The position numbers were made by a program, and so were the translations under genes. 64,000 nt of DNA, from assembly GCF_002303885.1 (NCBI RefSeq), contig NZ_MRCM01000006.1:62001-126000 (forward strand). The letters run 5' to 3'. Under the pieces are notes generated by a model. That model saw only the letters and a program-made list of their open reading frames with translations, was not told where the DNA came from and did no database searches. The stretch's first letter is position 1. Every line of letters starts with the position of its first letter. Positions 35,300-44,947 of this stretch are shown one piece after another. Origin of the DNA: Flavobacterium sp. ACN2. GTDB taxonomy: Bacteria; Bacteroidota; Bacteroidia; Flavobacteriales; Flavobacteriaceae.

Positions 35300-37678
35300 T
35301 CAATTTCTATTAGCATCATTTGCTTGTCGAATTGCTTTTGCATCGGTTAGATTAAAACGATAAACAAAACTCAAGCGATATCTAGCTGCATTTGGAATGC
35401 TATTATCTTTAATGACATAATCGGTTCCAGTGGTAACGCTTTTATATTGACGAAGATTAAAAGCATTCGTAACATCAAACACAATAGTAGCTTTATCTTT
35501 AAGGAGGAGTTTGCTAAACCCGAAATCAATTGATTGTAATGCTTCGCTGGTAATTTGTGCATTGCGTTTTTCTCCACGAAAGTTATAACGGCCTTGAAAA
35601 CTAAATTTAGCAGGAAGTTTAATCTGTGTGCTTAATCGAGCAGTAAAGTTTTGACTGCTGTAATCTAGGTTTTCGTCTCTATAATTTCCTTTTTGTTTGA
35701 AGTGATAATAATTCATTTCGGCATTAACCTGAAGCCATTTTAACGGATTGTATAAGGTCGATAATTCAATTCCACTTCTTATTTCGTAATCAATATTTAT
35801 GGGAGTTGTCAGAAAGATATCATCTTGGCGATACGTATAATCTTGAATAAAGCCTTTTTCGTATTGATAATAAAGCGAAGGATTCAAAGTAAATGTTTTC
35901 CAATTTTTAAGAAATGCCATTTCAAATGCATCTGTGTAGGAAGGATTTAAATCAGGATTTCCGATATATTGTGCATTTAAATCGGTGACTTCATTGAAAG
36001 GATATAAAGCATATAATGACGGACGTTTAATGCGTTTGCTGTAATTTAACTGCAATGACGAAGCATCAAAGTTATAAGCTAGATTGACAGTAGGAAAGAG
36101 TTTGTTATAATTTTTTTTATCACTATAAGCATTTTCTACATCTTTAATGGCAATATCTGTAAGCTCGGCTCTTAAGCCCAACATATAACTAAACTTGTTG
36201 ATTTTACTGCTAAATTGCGTATAAGCGCCCGTTATGGTTTCGTCGTAATTTAAATCATTATCAATGTTCTGATAAACGATCCAATTATTGTCCTGTTGTT
36301 CTTCTGCCAGATAATTGCTCGCAACCGTTCTGATTTCAGTTTTTAATCCAAATTCCAAAGTAGAAAGACTGTCAATTGGCTGAATAAAATCAGTCTTAGC
36401 CAGAAAATCTTTGCTGTTTCCTACAGAACTTGTTCTAATGCCAGGATAAACCATTGTGTCTGGAAGCAAACGCTGTGTAGAAAGATCCCATTTTTTGTCG
36501 CTGTTCCACCAATCGTATTGAACGTCAATAGTCCATTTTTTTGCTTTCTGTTGGAATGTTCGTGTATAATTAAACTCAATCTGACTGTAATCCCGTTTTT
36601 CCAATGATTTTCCGTGTCTTGTCAAAAGACTATCAGGTGTTGTATGACTGAGATCACTATCGTACTGATAACGCAAATCGGTTTTATCATTATCATGTGT
36701 GGCATTCTTTAAAAAAGCAGCCGTAATCGTTTGATGTTCATTAATAAAATAATCGGCACCCATATAAAGCAATTTTCCATCGTCGTGACGGTCTTCATTT
36801 TGCACGCGATGCATGTAATTTGGAGAAGTGGTACTATTGGTTACCTGATCGGTGGTGTACAAACCCACATAATCGCTAGAACGAATACTGAAATTGGAAA
36901 AAATGTTGATTTTGTTTGATTTAAAATTAAGGCTCGGATTAAGACGACTATCATTTGGCGAGCCGGCAACCAATCTAACCTGACCGCTAAAACCGCTTTT
37001 TTTGTTCTTTTTCAGTATAATATTAATAATCCCCGCAGAACCCGCAGCATCATATCTTGAAGAAGGATTGGTAATAACCTCAATTCGTTCAATCTGGTCG
37101 GCTGCAATCTGGTCAAGCGCATTGCTTTGGGTAAGTCCAGATTGTCTTCCGTTAATTAATATTAAAACATTACTATTTCCACGAAGACTTACCGTTCCCG
37201 CAGCATCAACAGCGACAGATGGAACCCCATTTAATACATCGTGAGCAGAGCCATTTTGCGAAAGCACATCTTTACCCACTTCAAAAACCTTTTTGTCTAG
37301 TTTTAAACTAACATTCGATTTTTGACCGCTAATTTCAACTGCTTTTAATTGTACCATATTGGTAATTAAATCAATTGTTCCCAAATCAATTTTTTGTTTT
37401 CCTGAAATGATTAAAGATTGGGTATGGTTTTGATACCCCGTGTAACTAAACGAGATAGTGGTCGAACCAGTTGGAGCTGCTTCAATAGTAAATAAACCAA
37501 GATCGTCTGTTATGGCTGTGACCAATGTTTTTGATGCATTGTCTTGTATGGTTACCGTTACATAAGGCAGTGTTTCTTTTGTAGCGCCGTCTTGAACTTT
37601 ACCAGAAATAACGGTTTGCTGTGCTATTCCTAAAAATGGAATAAAGAGAATTAAGGTTTTGATTATTAGAGATTTCAT
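35300..37678 (-). CDS. TonB-dependent outer membrane receptor (OMP_b-brl_3 type)
   Basis: 792 residues. Signal peptide (cleavage near GIAQ), then a CarboxypepD-reg-like domain (VISGKVQDGATKETLPYVTVTIQD, roughly 20-105) and a plug (VSLRGNSNVLILINGRQSG, IERIEVITNPSSRYDAAGSAGIINIILKK). A beta-barrel ends YRLSFVYRFNL about 20 residues before the C-terminus. The short plug and this barrel type are common in receptors for peptides, metals or siderophores rather than SusC partners. It is divergent from a LytS/LytTR two-component pair that probably regulates it. Confidence 0.92.
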   Translation of the reverse strand: MKSLIIKTLILFIPFLGIAQQTVISGKVQDGATKETLPYVTVTIQDNASKTLVTAITDDLGLFTIEAAPTGSTTISFSYTGYQNHTQSLIISGKQKIDLGTIDLITNMVQLKAVEISGQKSNVSLKLDKKVFEVGKDVLSQNGSAHDVLNGVPSVAVDAAGTVSLRGNSNVLILINGRQSGLTQSNALDQIAADQIERIEVITNPSSRYDAAGSAGIINIILKKNKKSGFSGQVRLVAGSPNDSRLNPSLNFKSNKINIFSNFSIRSSDYVGLYTTDQVTNSTTSPNYMHRVQNEDRHDDGKLLYMGADYFINEHQTITAAFLKNATHDNDKTDLRYQYDSDLSHTTPDSLLTRHGKSLEKRDYSQIEFNYTRTFQQKAKKWTIDVQYDWWNSDKKWDLSTQRLLPDTMVYPGIRTSSVGNSKDFLAKTDFIQPIDSLSTLEFGLKTEIRTVASNYLAEEQQDNNWIVYQNIDNDLNYDETITGAYTQFSSKINKFSYMLGLRAELTDIAIKDVENAYSDKKNYNKLFPTVNLAYNFDASSLQLNYSKRIKRPSLYALYPFNEVTDLNAQYIGNPDLNPSYTDAFEMAFLKNWKTFTLNPSLYYQYEKGFIQDYTYRQDDIFLTTPINIDYEIRSGIELSTLYNPLKWLQVNAEMNYYHFKQKGNYRDENLDYSSQNFTARLSTQIKLPAKFSFQGRYNFRGEKRNAQITSEALQSIDFGFSKLLLKDKATIVFDVTNAFNLRQYKSVTTGTDYVIKDNSIPNAARYRLSFVYRFNLTDAKAIRQANDANRN

Positions 37679-37722
37679 TTTGATTGATTTTGTTGTACAA
37701 GATTAATTCATAAAAGAAAGCA

Positions 37723-37767
37723 CCGTTTTCGAAAACATTCAAACGGCTCTATAAGCTTTTCAAAAGC
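37723..37767. promoter_or_regulatory. Palindromes between the TonB receptor and LytS/LytTR genes
   Basis: GTTTTCGAAAAC (37725-37736) sits inside the larger inverted repeat CCGTTT / AAACGG (37723-37728, 37741-37746). GCTTTT-C-AAAAGC follows at 37755-37767. These are candidate binding sites for the LytTR regulator in the 125-nt divergent region. Confidence 0.4.
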
Positions 37768-37802
37768 ATTTGGCAATTCGATATTTGTTCTATCTTTATC
37801 TT

Positions 37803-39443
37803 ATGTATAAATCTTACTTTTTTATCGTTTTACTTCTTCTCATGTGTACCTCTTGTAACTATTACAAAGAGTACGTTACAACCGATGTAACATATGATGT
37901 TGATTACAATCATCAGAAGATGGATTGGGGTAAACCGGATAGTTCGAGTTTTAGATTTGAAACAGACGTTGAAATACAAAAACGAAAAAATACTTCTCAA
38001 TCGTTAGGGCTTCAAATAAATGCCTTTGGTGCTTTTGATGTGTATTGGGATGGAGTTTTGATTGGGAGAAATGGTCAAATGGCACAAGCAGATCGTGTTG
38101 AGGTACCAGGAACAGAAACATCTTATTACCAAATACCAAACGATTTGTCTAAACTTGGGAAACACACCGTTGTTTTAATGGGTTCGCAAACCTACAATAG
38201 AGAAGCACAGCGCGGTATTGATGTAAAACTTAAAGATTATCTGCAACTTCAACGTTCACCGCTTATCGTGGTTTCTTTTATGAATATTATGGCAGGTGCT
38301 TTTCTTATTGCAGGCATTTACTATTTTTTTCTCTATCTCAATAGTACCCGAAAAGAACTAGCCGTTTTGCTTTTCGGAATTATTTGCTTGCTTTTCTTTT
38401 GTTTGCTCATTATCGAATATGTCAAGTATTATCTAGACATTCCTTATAATCAATTTTATACTCGTTTAAAGATTATCGGTTGGCTCACTTTTGCTGTTTC
38501 AATGCTCATACCGTGGTATTTTATGTTGCAGTTTGAATTTAAAAGAAAGAAACTAGTGCTGTTTTTTTTGTTCATTGTCCTTTTAGCAGTTTATATTGGG
38601 TATTATGGGCATTATGATATTTCGGCAGCCTATTTTACTATAACTGCTCGTTTCTTTTCTATTGTAATTGCTATTGAAGCCGCTATTAGAAAAGCAAAAG
38701 GCGGACTTATTGTTGCAGCGGGTTTATTGGCAGGAGTAGTGGTCAATTATTTTATGTTTTATGACTTCGGATTGTTTATAGCTTTTACCATTTTGGTGCT
38801 TTGCATGCTTTATCTCCATACGATACGGGCAAAAGCAATGGAAGAAGCTCATAATGCATCATTGCTGCTTTCTTCTAGATTGCAATTGGAACTGATTAAG
38901 AAAAATATTCAGCCGCATTTTCTTCGAAATACTTTAACCTCGCTGATTGATTGGATTGAGGAATCGCCTAAAGAAGGGGTTGTTTTTATTCGCGCTCTAG
39001 CGGAAGAATTTGATATAATGAATGATATTGCCGAAGACACACTTATTCCAATCAGGCAAGAGATTGGTTTGTGCCGAAGACATTTGGAAGTAATGTCTTT
39101 TCGTAAAGAAATTTGTTATGAATGGCAGGAAGAAAGAATAGACGAAAACGAAACGATTCCGCCAGCTATTTTTCATACCATAATAGAAAACGGAATTACG
39201 CATAGTCTTCCGCCAAAAGAAGGCTGCATTGTTTTCTGTTTAAAATTCACCAGAGAAAAACAATACAAAGAATACACTTTATTGACTTTAGCTAAAAATA
39301 GACAAACTAGAAAAGATAAGCGAGTAGGAACTGGATTTAAATACATCGAAGCCAGACTAACAGAAAGTTATGGCACCAATTGGTCTTTTGATTCTCATGC
39401 TGTAGCAAAAGGGTGGGAGACCATCATTAAAATTTTTGATTAA
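37803..39443 (+). CDS. LytS-type sensor histidine kinase with 7TM-DISM-like membrane region
   Basis: About 546 residues from ATG 37803, where the coding sequence opens with a hydrophobic signal and a C-T-S-C lipobox-like end near residue 18. I prefer it to the in-frame ATG at 37770, which only adds MAIRYLFYLYL. A periplasmic beta domain (about 20-160) is followed by seven hydrophobic segments (about 165-345). The His_kinase domain has KKNIQPHFLRNTLTSLIDW. The ATPase part is degenerate in its G boxes (VGTGFKYIEARL retained), and the N box is IENGITHS. It is followed after one base by its LytTR response regulator gene. Confidence 0.85.
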   Translation: MYKSYFFIVLLLLMCTSCNYYKEYVTTDVTYDVDYNHQKMDWGKPDSSSFRFETDVEIQKRKNTSQSLGLQINAFGAFDVYWDGVLIGRNGQMAQADRVEVPGTETSYYQIPNDLSKLGKHTVVLMGSQTYNREAQRGIDVKLKDYLQLQRSPLIVVSFMNIMAGAFLIAGIYYFFLYLNSTRKELAVLLFGIICLLFFCLLIIEYVKYYLDIPYNQFYTRLKIIGWLTFAVSMLIPWYFMLQFEFKRKKLVLFFLFIVLLAVYIGYYGHYDISAAYFTITARFFSIVIAIEAAIRKAKGGLIVAAGLLAGVVVNYFMFYDFGLFIAFTILVLCMLYLHTIRAKAMEEAHNASLLLSSRLQLELIKKNIQPHFLRNTLTSLIDWIEESPKEGVVFIRALAEEFDIMNDIAEDTLIPIRQEIGLCRRHLEVMSFRKEICYEWQEERIDENETIPPAIFHTIIENGITHSLPPKEGCIVFCLKFTREKQYKEYTLLTLAKNRQTRKDKRVGTGFKYIEARLTESYGTNWSFDSHAVAKGWETIIKIFD

Positions 39444-39444
39444 G

Positions 39445-40140
39445 ATGAAGATACTCATAATTGAAGACGAAGCTCGTATTGCCAAGAGGGTAGAAAGAAT
39501 GACTCGTGATTTCTTTGATAAAGACGTGCAAATTCTACTTTCTGATTCTCTCGAAAACGGATTGATAGCGATTGAGAATAATCCAATCGATCTTCTGCTG
39601 TTAGATTTAAATCTGAATGGAGAAGACGGATTTGAAATCTTACAGACTTTTGTGGCAGGACCGTTTCAGACCATTATTATTTCGGCCTATACCGATAAAG
39701 CTATTACAGCCTTCAATTATGGAGTTTTGGATTTTGTACCCAAACCTTTCGATCAACACAGATTGGAGCAAGCCTTTACACGTTTTACGACACAGGGAAA
39801 ACAATCGGGCGGAGATGTTCGTTTTTTGGCAGTAAGAAAAGCAAAGACATTTAGACTCGTGCCCATTAATGAGATTCTATACATTAAAGGGGCAGGGATT
39901 TATACTGAATTGCATTTGGCAAATAACAAAATAGAATTGCACGATAAATCGCTTGAAGCTTTAGAAAAACTGCTTCCTGAAACATTTGAAAGAATACATA
40001 AATCCTATATTCTCTGTTGGGAACAAGCAGACAAAATTGTCGTTGAAGCAGGAGGAAAGTACAGTATGCAGCTAAAAAACGGTGACTTACTACCCATTGG
40101 ACGTTCGAAGTACAAAGAGATTAAAAATAAACTGATTTAG
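39445..40140 (+). CDS. LytTR-family response regulator
   Basis: About 231 residues. The receiver domain (ILIIEDEARIAKRVERM, phospho-Asp in LLLLDLNLNGEDGF near residue 54, and the Lys in VPKPFD) is followed by a LytTR DNA-binding domain. That domain runs from FLAVRKAKTFRLVPINEILYIKG to FERIHKSYIL and LPIGRSKYKEI. The ATG at 39445 is one base after the kinase stop codon; an upstream TTG would overlap the kinase and is unlikely. Likely target: the divergent TonB receptor. Confidence 0.92.
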   Translation: MKILIIEDEARIAKRVERMTRDFFDKDVQILLSDSLENGLIAIENNPIDLLLLDLNLNGEDGFEILQTFVAGPFQTIIISAYTDKAITAFNYGVLDFVPKPFDQHRLEQAFTRFTTQGKQSGGDVRFLAVRKAKTFRLVPINEILYIKGAGIYTELHLANNKIELHDKSLEALEKLLPETFERIHKSYILCWEQADKIVVEAGGKYSMQLKNGDLLPIGRSKYKEIKNKLI

Positions 40141-40288
40141 TTTTGGAATCCTTTTCGATTTAAAGTATTTTAAACACTATTACCCAAAACCATTATGCGG
40201 ACAGATGTTTATATTTTCAGTATATTTAAAAGCACTAGTAATGAATTTAAACTAGAGTAATTATAAATTCAAGACAAAAGAATTAATT

Positions 40289-40685
40289 ATGAATGTATTT
40301 TGGAATAACTATCGTTTTTATTTACTTTTTTCTCACTTGGTATTATGGCACAAAATAAAGATCACATGGTTCGCATTGCAGAAGTTGAGATAATACCCGA
40401 TTATCTGGAGCAATACAAAGCTATTCTTAAAGAAGAAGCAGAGGCATCTATAAGGTTGGAGTCTGGAGTGATTGCTATTTTTCAATGTTTCAAAAAGAGC
40501 ATCCAAATCAGATAAAAATATTAGAGATTTATGCTAATAATGAAGCATATCAGTCTCATTTAAAAACGCCTCACTTTTTACTTTACAAAACATCTACACT
40601 TAAGATGGTCAAGTCGCTAAAGCTTAATGATCTGTAGGCTTTGGATGTGGAGACCATGGCAGCGTTGTTTAAAAAATATAAATAG
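40289..40685 (+). pseudogene. Decayed exported antibiotic-biosynthesis-type monooxygenase (ABM)
   Basis: Pieces of an exported ABM-domain protein occur in different frames. A signal-peptide tail LFTFFSLGIMAQN is out of frame with the nearest upstream ATG (40289). The frame from 40345 gives MVRIAEVEIIPDYLEQYK and GVIAIF, then shifts. The next frame gives MFQKEHPNQIKILEIYANNEA and HLKTPHFLLYKTSTLKMVKSL, interrupted by a TAG at about 40636, and ends at 40685. One missing base near 40484 (CAATG where CCAATG is expected) and a single G-to-T change would explain the two main lesions. Sequencing error is possible but less likely with three lesions. Confidence 0.75.
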
Positions 40686-40855
40686 AAACGAGTCGGCTTT
40701 TAATTTTTGGTATTTATTTTTTAATACACTTTAACGAATGGTTAAAAAGGAGCGTAATGCAAAAAACGCATTAACAAATTAAAAAATAGCATTTTTGCGC
40801 ATTAGGTTTTTGTCTAGTTTTATCCCTAGAAAACACAACTACAAAGAACCACAAA

Positions 40856-41830
40856 ATGATAACAACCAAAAACCTTTTAATAAAGCCTTATAGAGTTGAA
40901 GATTCAGAACGCTTCTTTAAAAGTATAACCGATAACAGCGAATATTTGTATGATTACTTTGCAAACATGATAAAAGTGAATGATAGCTTAGAATCAACAA
41001 AAAAATATCTGGAGCAGAAAGAGATAGATTGGCAAGAAAATAAAAGTTATGCCTGCGGTATATTTTCAAAAGAAAACCATGAGTTTATAGGACATATATC
41101 TGTACGAGAAATTGATTGGAGAATTCCAAAGGGCGAGCTGGCTTATTTTATTTTCAAAGAACATAATGGTAATAATTATGCTGCCGAAGCATTAATAGCG
41201 TTTAAAAACTGGTGTTTTGCAACTAAAAAGTTTAATAAACTTTTTATGAAAATTGCAGAAGAAAACGCTGCAAGCATTAAAGTAGCCGAACGTTCTGGAT
41301 TTGTATATGAAGGACTTCTAAAAAAAGATTATAGAAAAAGAGAAGAAGATTTGACAGATATGAAAATATACGCATATACTGAAAATCTGGAACTTGTAAG
41401 AACGACTTCTCAAAATGCAGATTTCGCCAGTTTAATTGTAAAACTAGATGAGAATTTAGCAAGCCGAAATGGCGATATGCAGGAATACTTCAACCAATTT
41501 AATAAGGTTGATGCCATTAAACACGTTATTATTGCTTATATCAACGGAATTGCGGTGGGCTGCGGAGCAATAAAGCAATTTGATGATGATTCTGTTGAGG
41601 TAAAACGCATGTTTGTTTCCGACGAATATAGAGGAAGAGGCATAGCATCTAAGGTTTTAAATGAGCTGGAAAACTGGGCTAAAGAATTAGGTTATGCATC
41701 GACCGTTTTAGAAACTAGTAATGTGCAAACAGAAGCAGTTGCATTGTACACTAAAACGTATACTGTTATCGAAAATTATGGACAATATGCTGGAATAGAA
41801 ACTAGTATTTGCTTCAAAAAGGAATTGTAG
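40856..41830 (+). CDS. Double GNAT acetyltransferase
   Basis: 324 residues with two acetyltransferase domains. Residues 1-178 form a RimJ/RimL-type (Acetyltransf_3) domain: LLIKPYRVEDSERFF, FIGHISVREIDW, KGELAYFIFKEHNGNNYAAEAL and ENAASIKVAERSGFVYEG. Residues 185-324 form a second GNAT with SVEVKRMFVSDEYRGRGIASKVLNELE (acetyl-CoA loop RGRGIA) and ETGN-like ETSNVQTEAVALYTK. Each half is usually a separate protein. Substrates unknown; possibilities include ribosomal or small-molecule amines. TAATGC / GCATTA lies upstream at 40755-40773. Confidence 0.88.
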   Translation: MITTKNLLIKPYRVEDSERFFKSITDNSEYLYDYFANMIKVNDSLESTKKYLEQKEIDWQENKSYACGIFSKENHEFIGHISVREIDWRIPKGELAYFIFKEHNGNNYAAEALIAFKNWCFATKKFNKLFMKIAEENAASIKVAERSGFVYEGLLKKDYRKREEDLTDMKIYAYTENLELVRTTSQNADFASLIVKLDENLASRNGDMQEYFNQFNKVDAIKHVIIAYINGIAVGCGAIKQFDDDSVEVKRMFVSDEYRGRGIASKVLNELENWAKELGYASTVLETSNVQTEAVALYTKTYTVIENYGQYAGIETSICFKKEL

Positions 41831-41846
41831 AAAGCTTTTAACTAAT

Positions 41847-41891
41847 AACAACTTCGATGCTTTTATGATAATAAATAGCATCGAAGTTGTT
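41847..41891. terminator. Long-stem bidirectional terminator
   Basis: Perfect 14-bp stem AACAACTTCGATGC / GCATCGAAGTTGTT with a 17-nt loop between convergent genes. Confidence 0.7.
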
Positions 41892-41936
41892 GGGTTTATT
41901 TTTTCGGTTCAAATGTTTTTTAAAGTGCGTTAAACA

Positions 41937-42725
41937 CTATAGAGCATCCCAAGATGCACTAGGATAGTAGATAGAGCTTGTTACAGGAGCTGTCCAATAG
42001 CTTTGACTTCCTCCACGGAAAGTGTGAAGACTCACTGCATTTACATTTCGCTTAGCATCGTTGGTTACCCAGCGAATTTTTTCGTTCAATATCTCTGTAC
42101 CGTTCACGTAATATTTTACATATCCGTCGGTATTTGATCCTGTATTTAACTTCACAGATATCTGGCAATTATAAGTAACACCTTCTTGTATGTAATACTT
42201 CTTTCCGAAATCATTACCATATTGTCCCGGCTGATCTCTATAATATACATAAGGTTGAAGATAAGCGCCGCTTCCTTTAGCCGTATTAGAACCGCTTGGG
42301 CAATACCACATAAACCTTGCGCTACCTCCATTTCCGTCCCATGCTGCATCGCCACCCGTATTTTGGTCACCAATTAAGATACCATATCCGCATTTTCCAC
42401 CTCGGCTCCAATAAAATCCATTGTTAAATTTCATCTGAAACCAAACTGTATAAACGCCTGTAGACCAAACGCCATAAGAAGTACACAATCCACCTGGGCA
42501 AGATAAGGTGTTGGTTTGCAAAGTAATGGTTCTTGCGCCAGCAGTTCCTTTTGCTGTTGTACCGGCTTGTATGGCAGAATTATTTGAAACAGTGTCTTTA
42601 TTCGCGATTAAGGCAGCATCTTTTTTAGCAGTTTGAGATACCTCTAAATCTTGTTCCTTTTCGCAGGAATAAAATACCAATGCTGCAGTAGCTAGCATAC
42701 AAGATAATTTTATGATTTTCTTCAT
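41937..42725 (-). CDS. Lipoprotein resembling PL14/PL20 polysaccharide lyases
   Basis: 262 residues. Lipobox in ALVFYSCEKE (Cys21), a linker rich in Ala, Thr and Asn, then a beta-sandwich domain. WFQMKFNNGFYWSRGGKCGYGILIG, GGSARFMWY, YYIQEGVTYNCQISVKLNT and a late HTFRGGSQSYW match the layout of alginate/glucuronan lyases of families PL14 and PL20 (jelly-roll with RxMW and FFGG-like motifs). I infer a surface polysaccharide lyase or a binding relative; the catalytic set is not verified. It stands alone, without SusC/SusD or other CAZyme genes. Confidence 0.55.
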   Translation of the reverse strand: MKKIIKLSCMLATAALVFYSCEKEQDLEVSQTAKKDAALIANKDTVSNNSAIQAGTTAKGTAGARTITLQTNTLSCPGGLCTSYGVWSTGVYTVWFQMKFNNGFYWSRGGKCGYGILIGDQNTGGDAAWDGNGGSARFMWYCPSGSNTAKGSGAYLQPYVYYRDQPGQYGNDFGKKYYIQEGVTYNCQISVKLNTGSNTDGYVKYYVNGTEILNEKIRWVTNDAKRNVNAVSLHTFRGGSQSYWTAPVTSSIYYPSASWDAL

Positions 42726-43383
42726 TTTTTAAATTTTAAGGTTAGTAAACAATTAATAGTTAGTAAAATAGATAGTAGTATTTGAAACCGAAAGTGTAAA
42801 GTTGATTATTAATAATTTACACTAGGAGTAATAAAGTACGTTTTTACGTACACAGAAATCCAGCGTGTCTATTTGTTGCAAACTCAAATAGATAAGACTG
42901 ATATTGAGAAGCTTTTCGGCACAAGCAAAAGAATGTCGCTAGAGTAGAAGTCAACTTAAAGAAATGCAAAAAGAAAAAATTAGACTATTTAATTTTATTT
43001 CAGATATCAAAAAAAGTTTTCTCTCACTCACAATCTCGAGAGATTTTTTTAAAAGATTTTTACGCAAATTTTAACTTTTTTGAGATGCACATTTTAACAA
43101 ATGTCTAAGTAGAAAGATGACCTTTTAGAAGAAAATTAGAATGATTTTTATGACTAATTGAATAATCCATTTTGAGCTTAGAATACCCAAAAACACCAAT
43201 AAATACTTGGATTGTTTATATTGAGAATATGTTAAAATATACGTCGATATAGTGTTTATATTGCATGATTTTGTCGAAATTATCAAAAAATATGCCAAAA
43301 TGTACTATTTTTTTTACTGAAAAAGCTTGCTTGTTTTGAAAGATTTAAATTACATTTACAAAAAACAAACATAATCTTTAGAC
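42726..43383. other. Intergenic region without a gene
   Basis: No coding sequence is supported. It contains AGTGTAAA / TTTACACT (42793-42800, 42816-42823), a perfect hairpin GTACGT-TTTT-ACGTAC (42836-42851) and, near its right end, the promoter of the VKOR fusion gene. Confidence 0.5.
43331..43358 (+). promoter_or_regulatory. Promoter of the VKOR fusion gene
   Basis: TTG (43331-43333), 17-nt spacer, TACATTTA (43351-43358), one base off TAnnTTTG. Predicted start of transcription is about 18 nt before the ATG at 43384. Confidence 0.5.
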
Positions 43384-44934
43384 ATGGTACAATTAGTTCA
43401 AAAGTATTTAAGCATCAATAATTATAAAGATCAAACAGAAGAATTCGAAGACCTATTTCAATCTCATCCTGATTTTCCCAGCTTATTTGCCATTACCGAT
43501 ACTTTTGATTTATTATCTATAGAAAATGTAGCCGTAAGAATTCAAAAAGAACAATTATCTGAATTGCCAGATTCTTTCATAGCCGTACACAAAAATAATA
43601 TAGTGTTGGCAACTCAAAAAGAAGACACCATAACTATTGAGTCAGAAGAGGAAGGAAAGAAGGTTTTACCATTTGATGATTTTACCCAAGACTGGGATGG
43701 AATTGTAGCAGTTATTGAACCCAATGAAACTTCAAAATCAGCCAGCTTTAAAACAACTTCAAATTGGCATTATTATGCCTTAGCAATTCTTGCTTTGGTA
43801 ATTGTTTCGTTTGTTTATAATAGTTACGGCATTAGCGAAATTCTGTTGCTTTTAACCTCAATTGCAGGCCTTGTTTTCAGCGTTTTTATAGTTCAAGAAA
43901 AACTAGGTGTAAAAAACGAAATGGTATCTAAATTTTGTAGTATGAGTCCTAGTGCATCATGTGACTCTGTAATTGGCTCCAATAAAGGAGAGATTAATAA
44001 ATGGATTAATTTCGCAGATTTGCCTGTTCTTTTTTTCGGGGTTAATTTACTTGCGGTACTAGCCAATCCTTCTGGGTCAAGTGTTGTAATTGGACTTTTA
44101 AGTTTACTATCTCTTCCTGTAATTGCTTATTCTATTTATATACAAAAATGGCAGCTTAAAAAGTGGTGTTTGTTGTGTTTGACAGTTTCCGCTATTATAA
44201 TTCTTCAAAGTGCTGTTTGGATTTTTATGATGCAGCCATTTGTTTATAATGCATCTAGCCTTTTTCCTTATTTGTTTTCGTTAATATTAATTGGCACCTC
44301 TTGGTTAGCAATAAAACCTATTTTAACAGGTAAAATGAAAGCAGAAGAAGAGGTAAACAAATTGAAAAAATTTAAAAGAAATTTTGGAGTCTTCAATTCG
44401 TTGACTAAGGAGATTCCGGTTTTGGCTGGTCTTAATAAGCTAGAAGGTCTTCAGTTTGGTAAAATTGATGCTGATGTTGAACTTCTAATTATTTTAAGTC
44501 CAAGTTGCGGGTATTGCCATAAAGCTTTTGCGGAATCTATGGAATTAATAACCAAATATCCAGAAAAAATATCTCTTAAAGTTTTATTCAATATTAATCC
44601 TGATAACACGAACAATCCATATAAAATTGTGGTAGATCAATTATTGGAAATTAATAGCAAAAATAAGGACTCCGTTTTAGAAGCAATTTCAGATTGGCAT
44701 ATAAAAAAGATCGGATTGGATAAATGGTTGGATAAATGGAATTCAGGTTCTATTAGCATGAAAACAAATCAACAGGTAGAATTGCAATACGATTGGTGTC
44801 GTGAAAATCAATTTAATTACACGCCAGTGAAAATTGTAAATAATGAAATCTTTCCTCATGAATATGAAATAAGTGACTTAAGATACTTTTTAGGTGATTT
44901 TTCAGAAGCAAAAAGTTTAAGAAAAGTAGTTTGA
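43384..44934 (+). CDS. C39-like / VKOR / thioredoxin fusion, probable disulfide-forming enzyme
   Basis: 516 residues in three parts. Residues 1-115 resemble a double-glycine-peptidase (C39) fold without the catalytic Cys (SHPDFPSLFAITDTFDLLSI, LPDSFIAVHKNNIVLAT), so it may bind leader peptides rather than cut them. Residues 125-310 are a VKOR membrane domain with Cys185/Cys193 (FCSMSPSASCDS) and the active CLLC at 262-265. Residues 345-516 are a thioredoxin-like domain with CGYC at 375-378. VKOR oxidises a thioredoxin partner using quinone, so the fusion should put disulfides into an exported substrate. It lies 93 nt upstream of a six-Cys double-glycine-leader peptide, its likely client. No transporter or active C39 protease is nearby. 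Confidence 0.88.
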   Translation: MVQLVQKYLSINNYKDQTEEFEDLFQSHPDFPSLFAITDTFDLLSIENVAVRIQKEQLSELPDSFIAVHKNNIVLATQKEDTITIESEEEGKKVLPFDDFTQDWDGIVAVIEPNETSKSASFKTTSNWHYYALAILALVIVSFVYNSYGISEILLLLTSIAGLVFSVFIVQEKLGVKNEMVSKFCSMSPSASCDSVIGSNKGEINKWINFADLPVLFFGVNLLAVLANPSGSSVVIGLLSLLSLPVIAYSIYIQKWQLKKWCLLCLTVSAIIILQSAVWIFMMQPFVYNASSLFPYLFSLILIGTSWLAIKPILTGKMKAEEEVNKLKKFKRNFGVFNSLTKEIPVLAGLNKLEGLQFGKIDADVELLIILSPSCGYCHKAFAESMELITKYPEKISLKVLFNINPDNTNNPYKIVVDQLLEINSKNKDSVLEAISDWHIKKIGLDKWLDKWNSGSISMKTNQQVELQYDWCRENQFNYTPVKIVNNEIFPHEYEISDLRYFLGDFSEAKSLRKVV

Positions 44935-44947
44935 AAATATATAAAAA

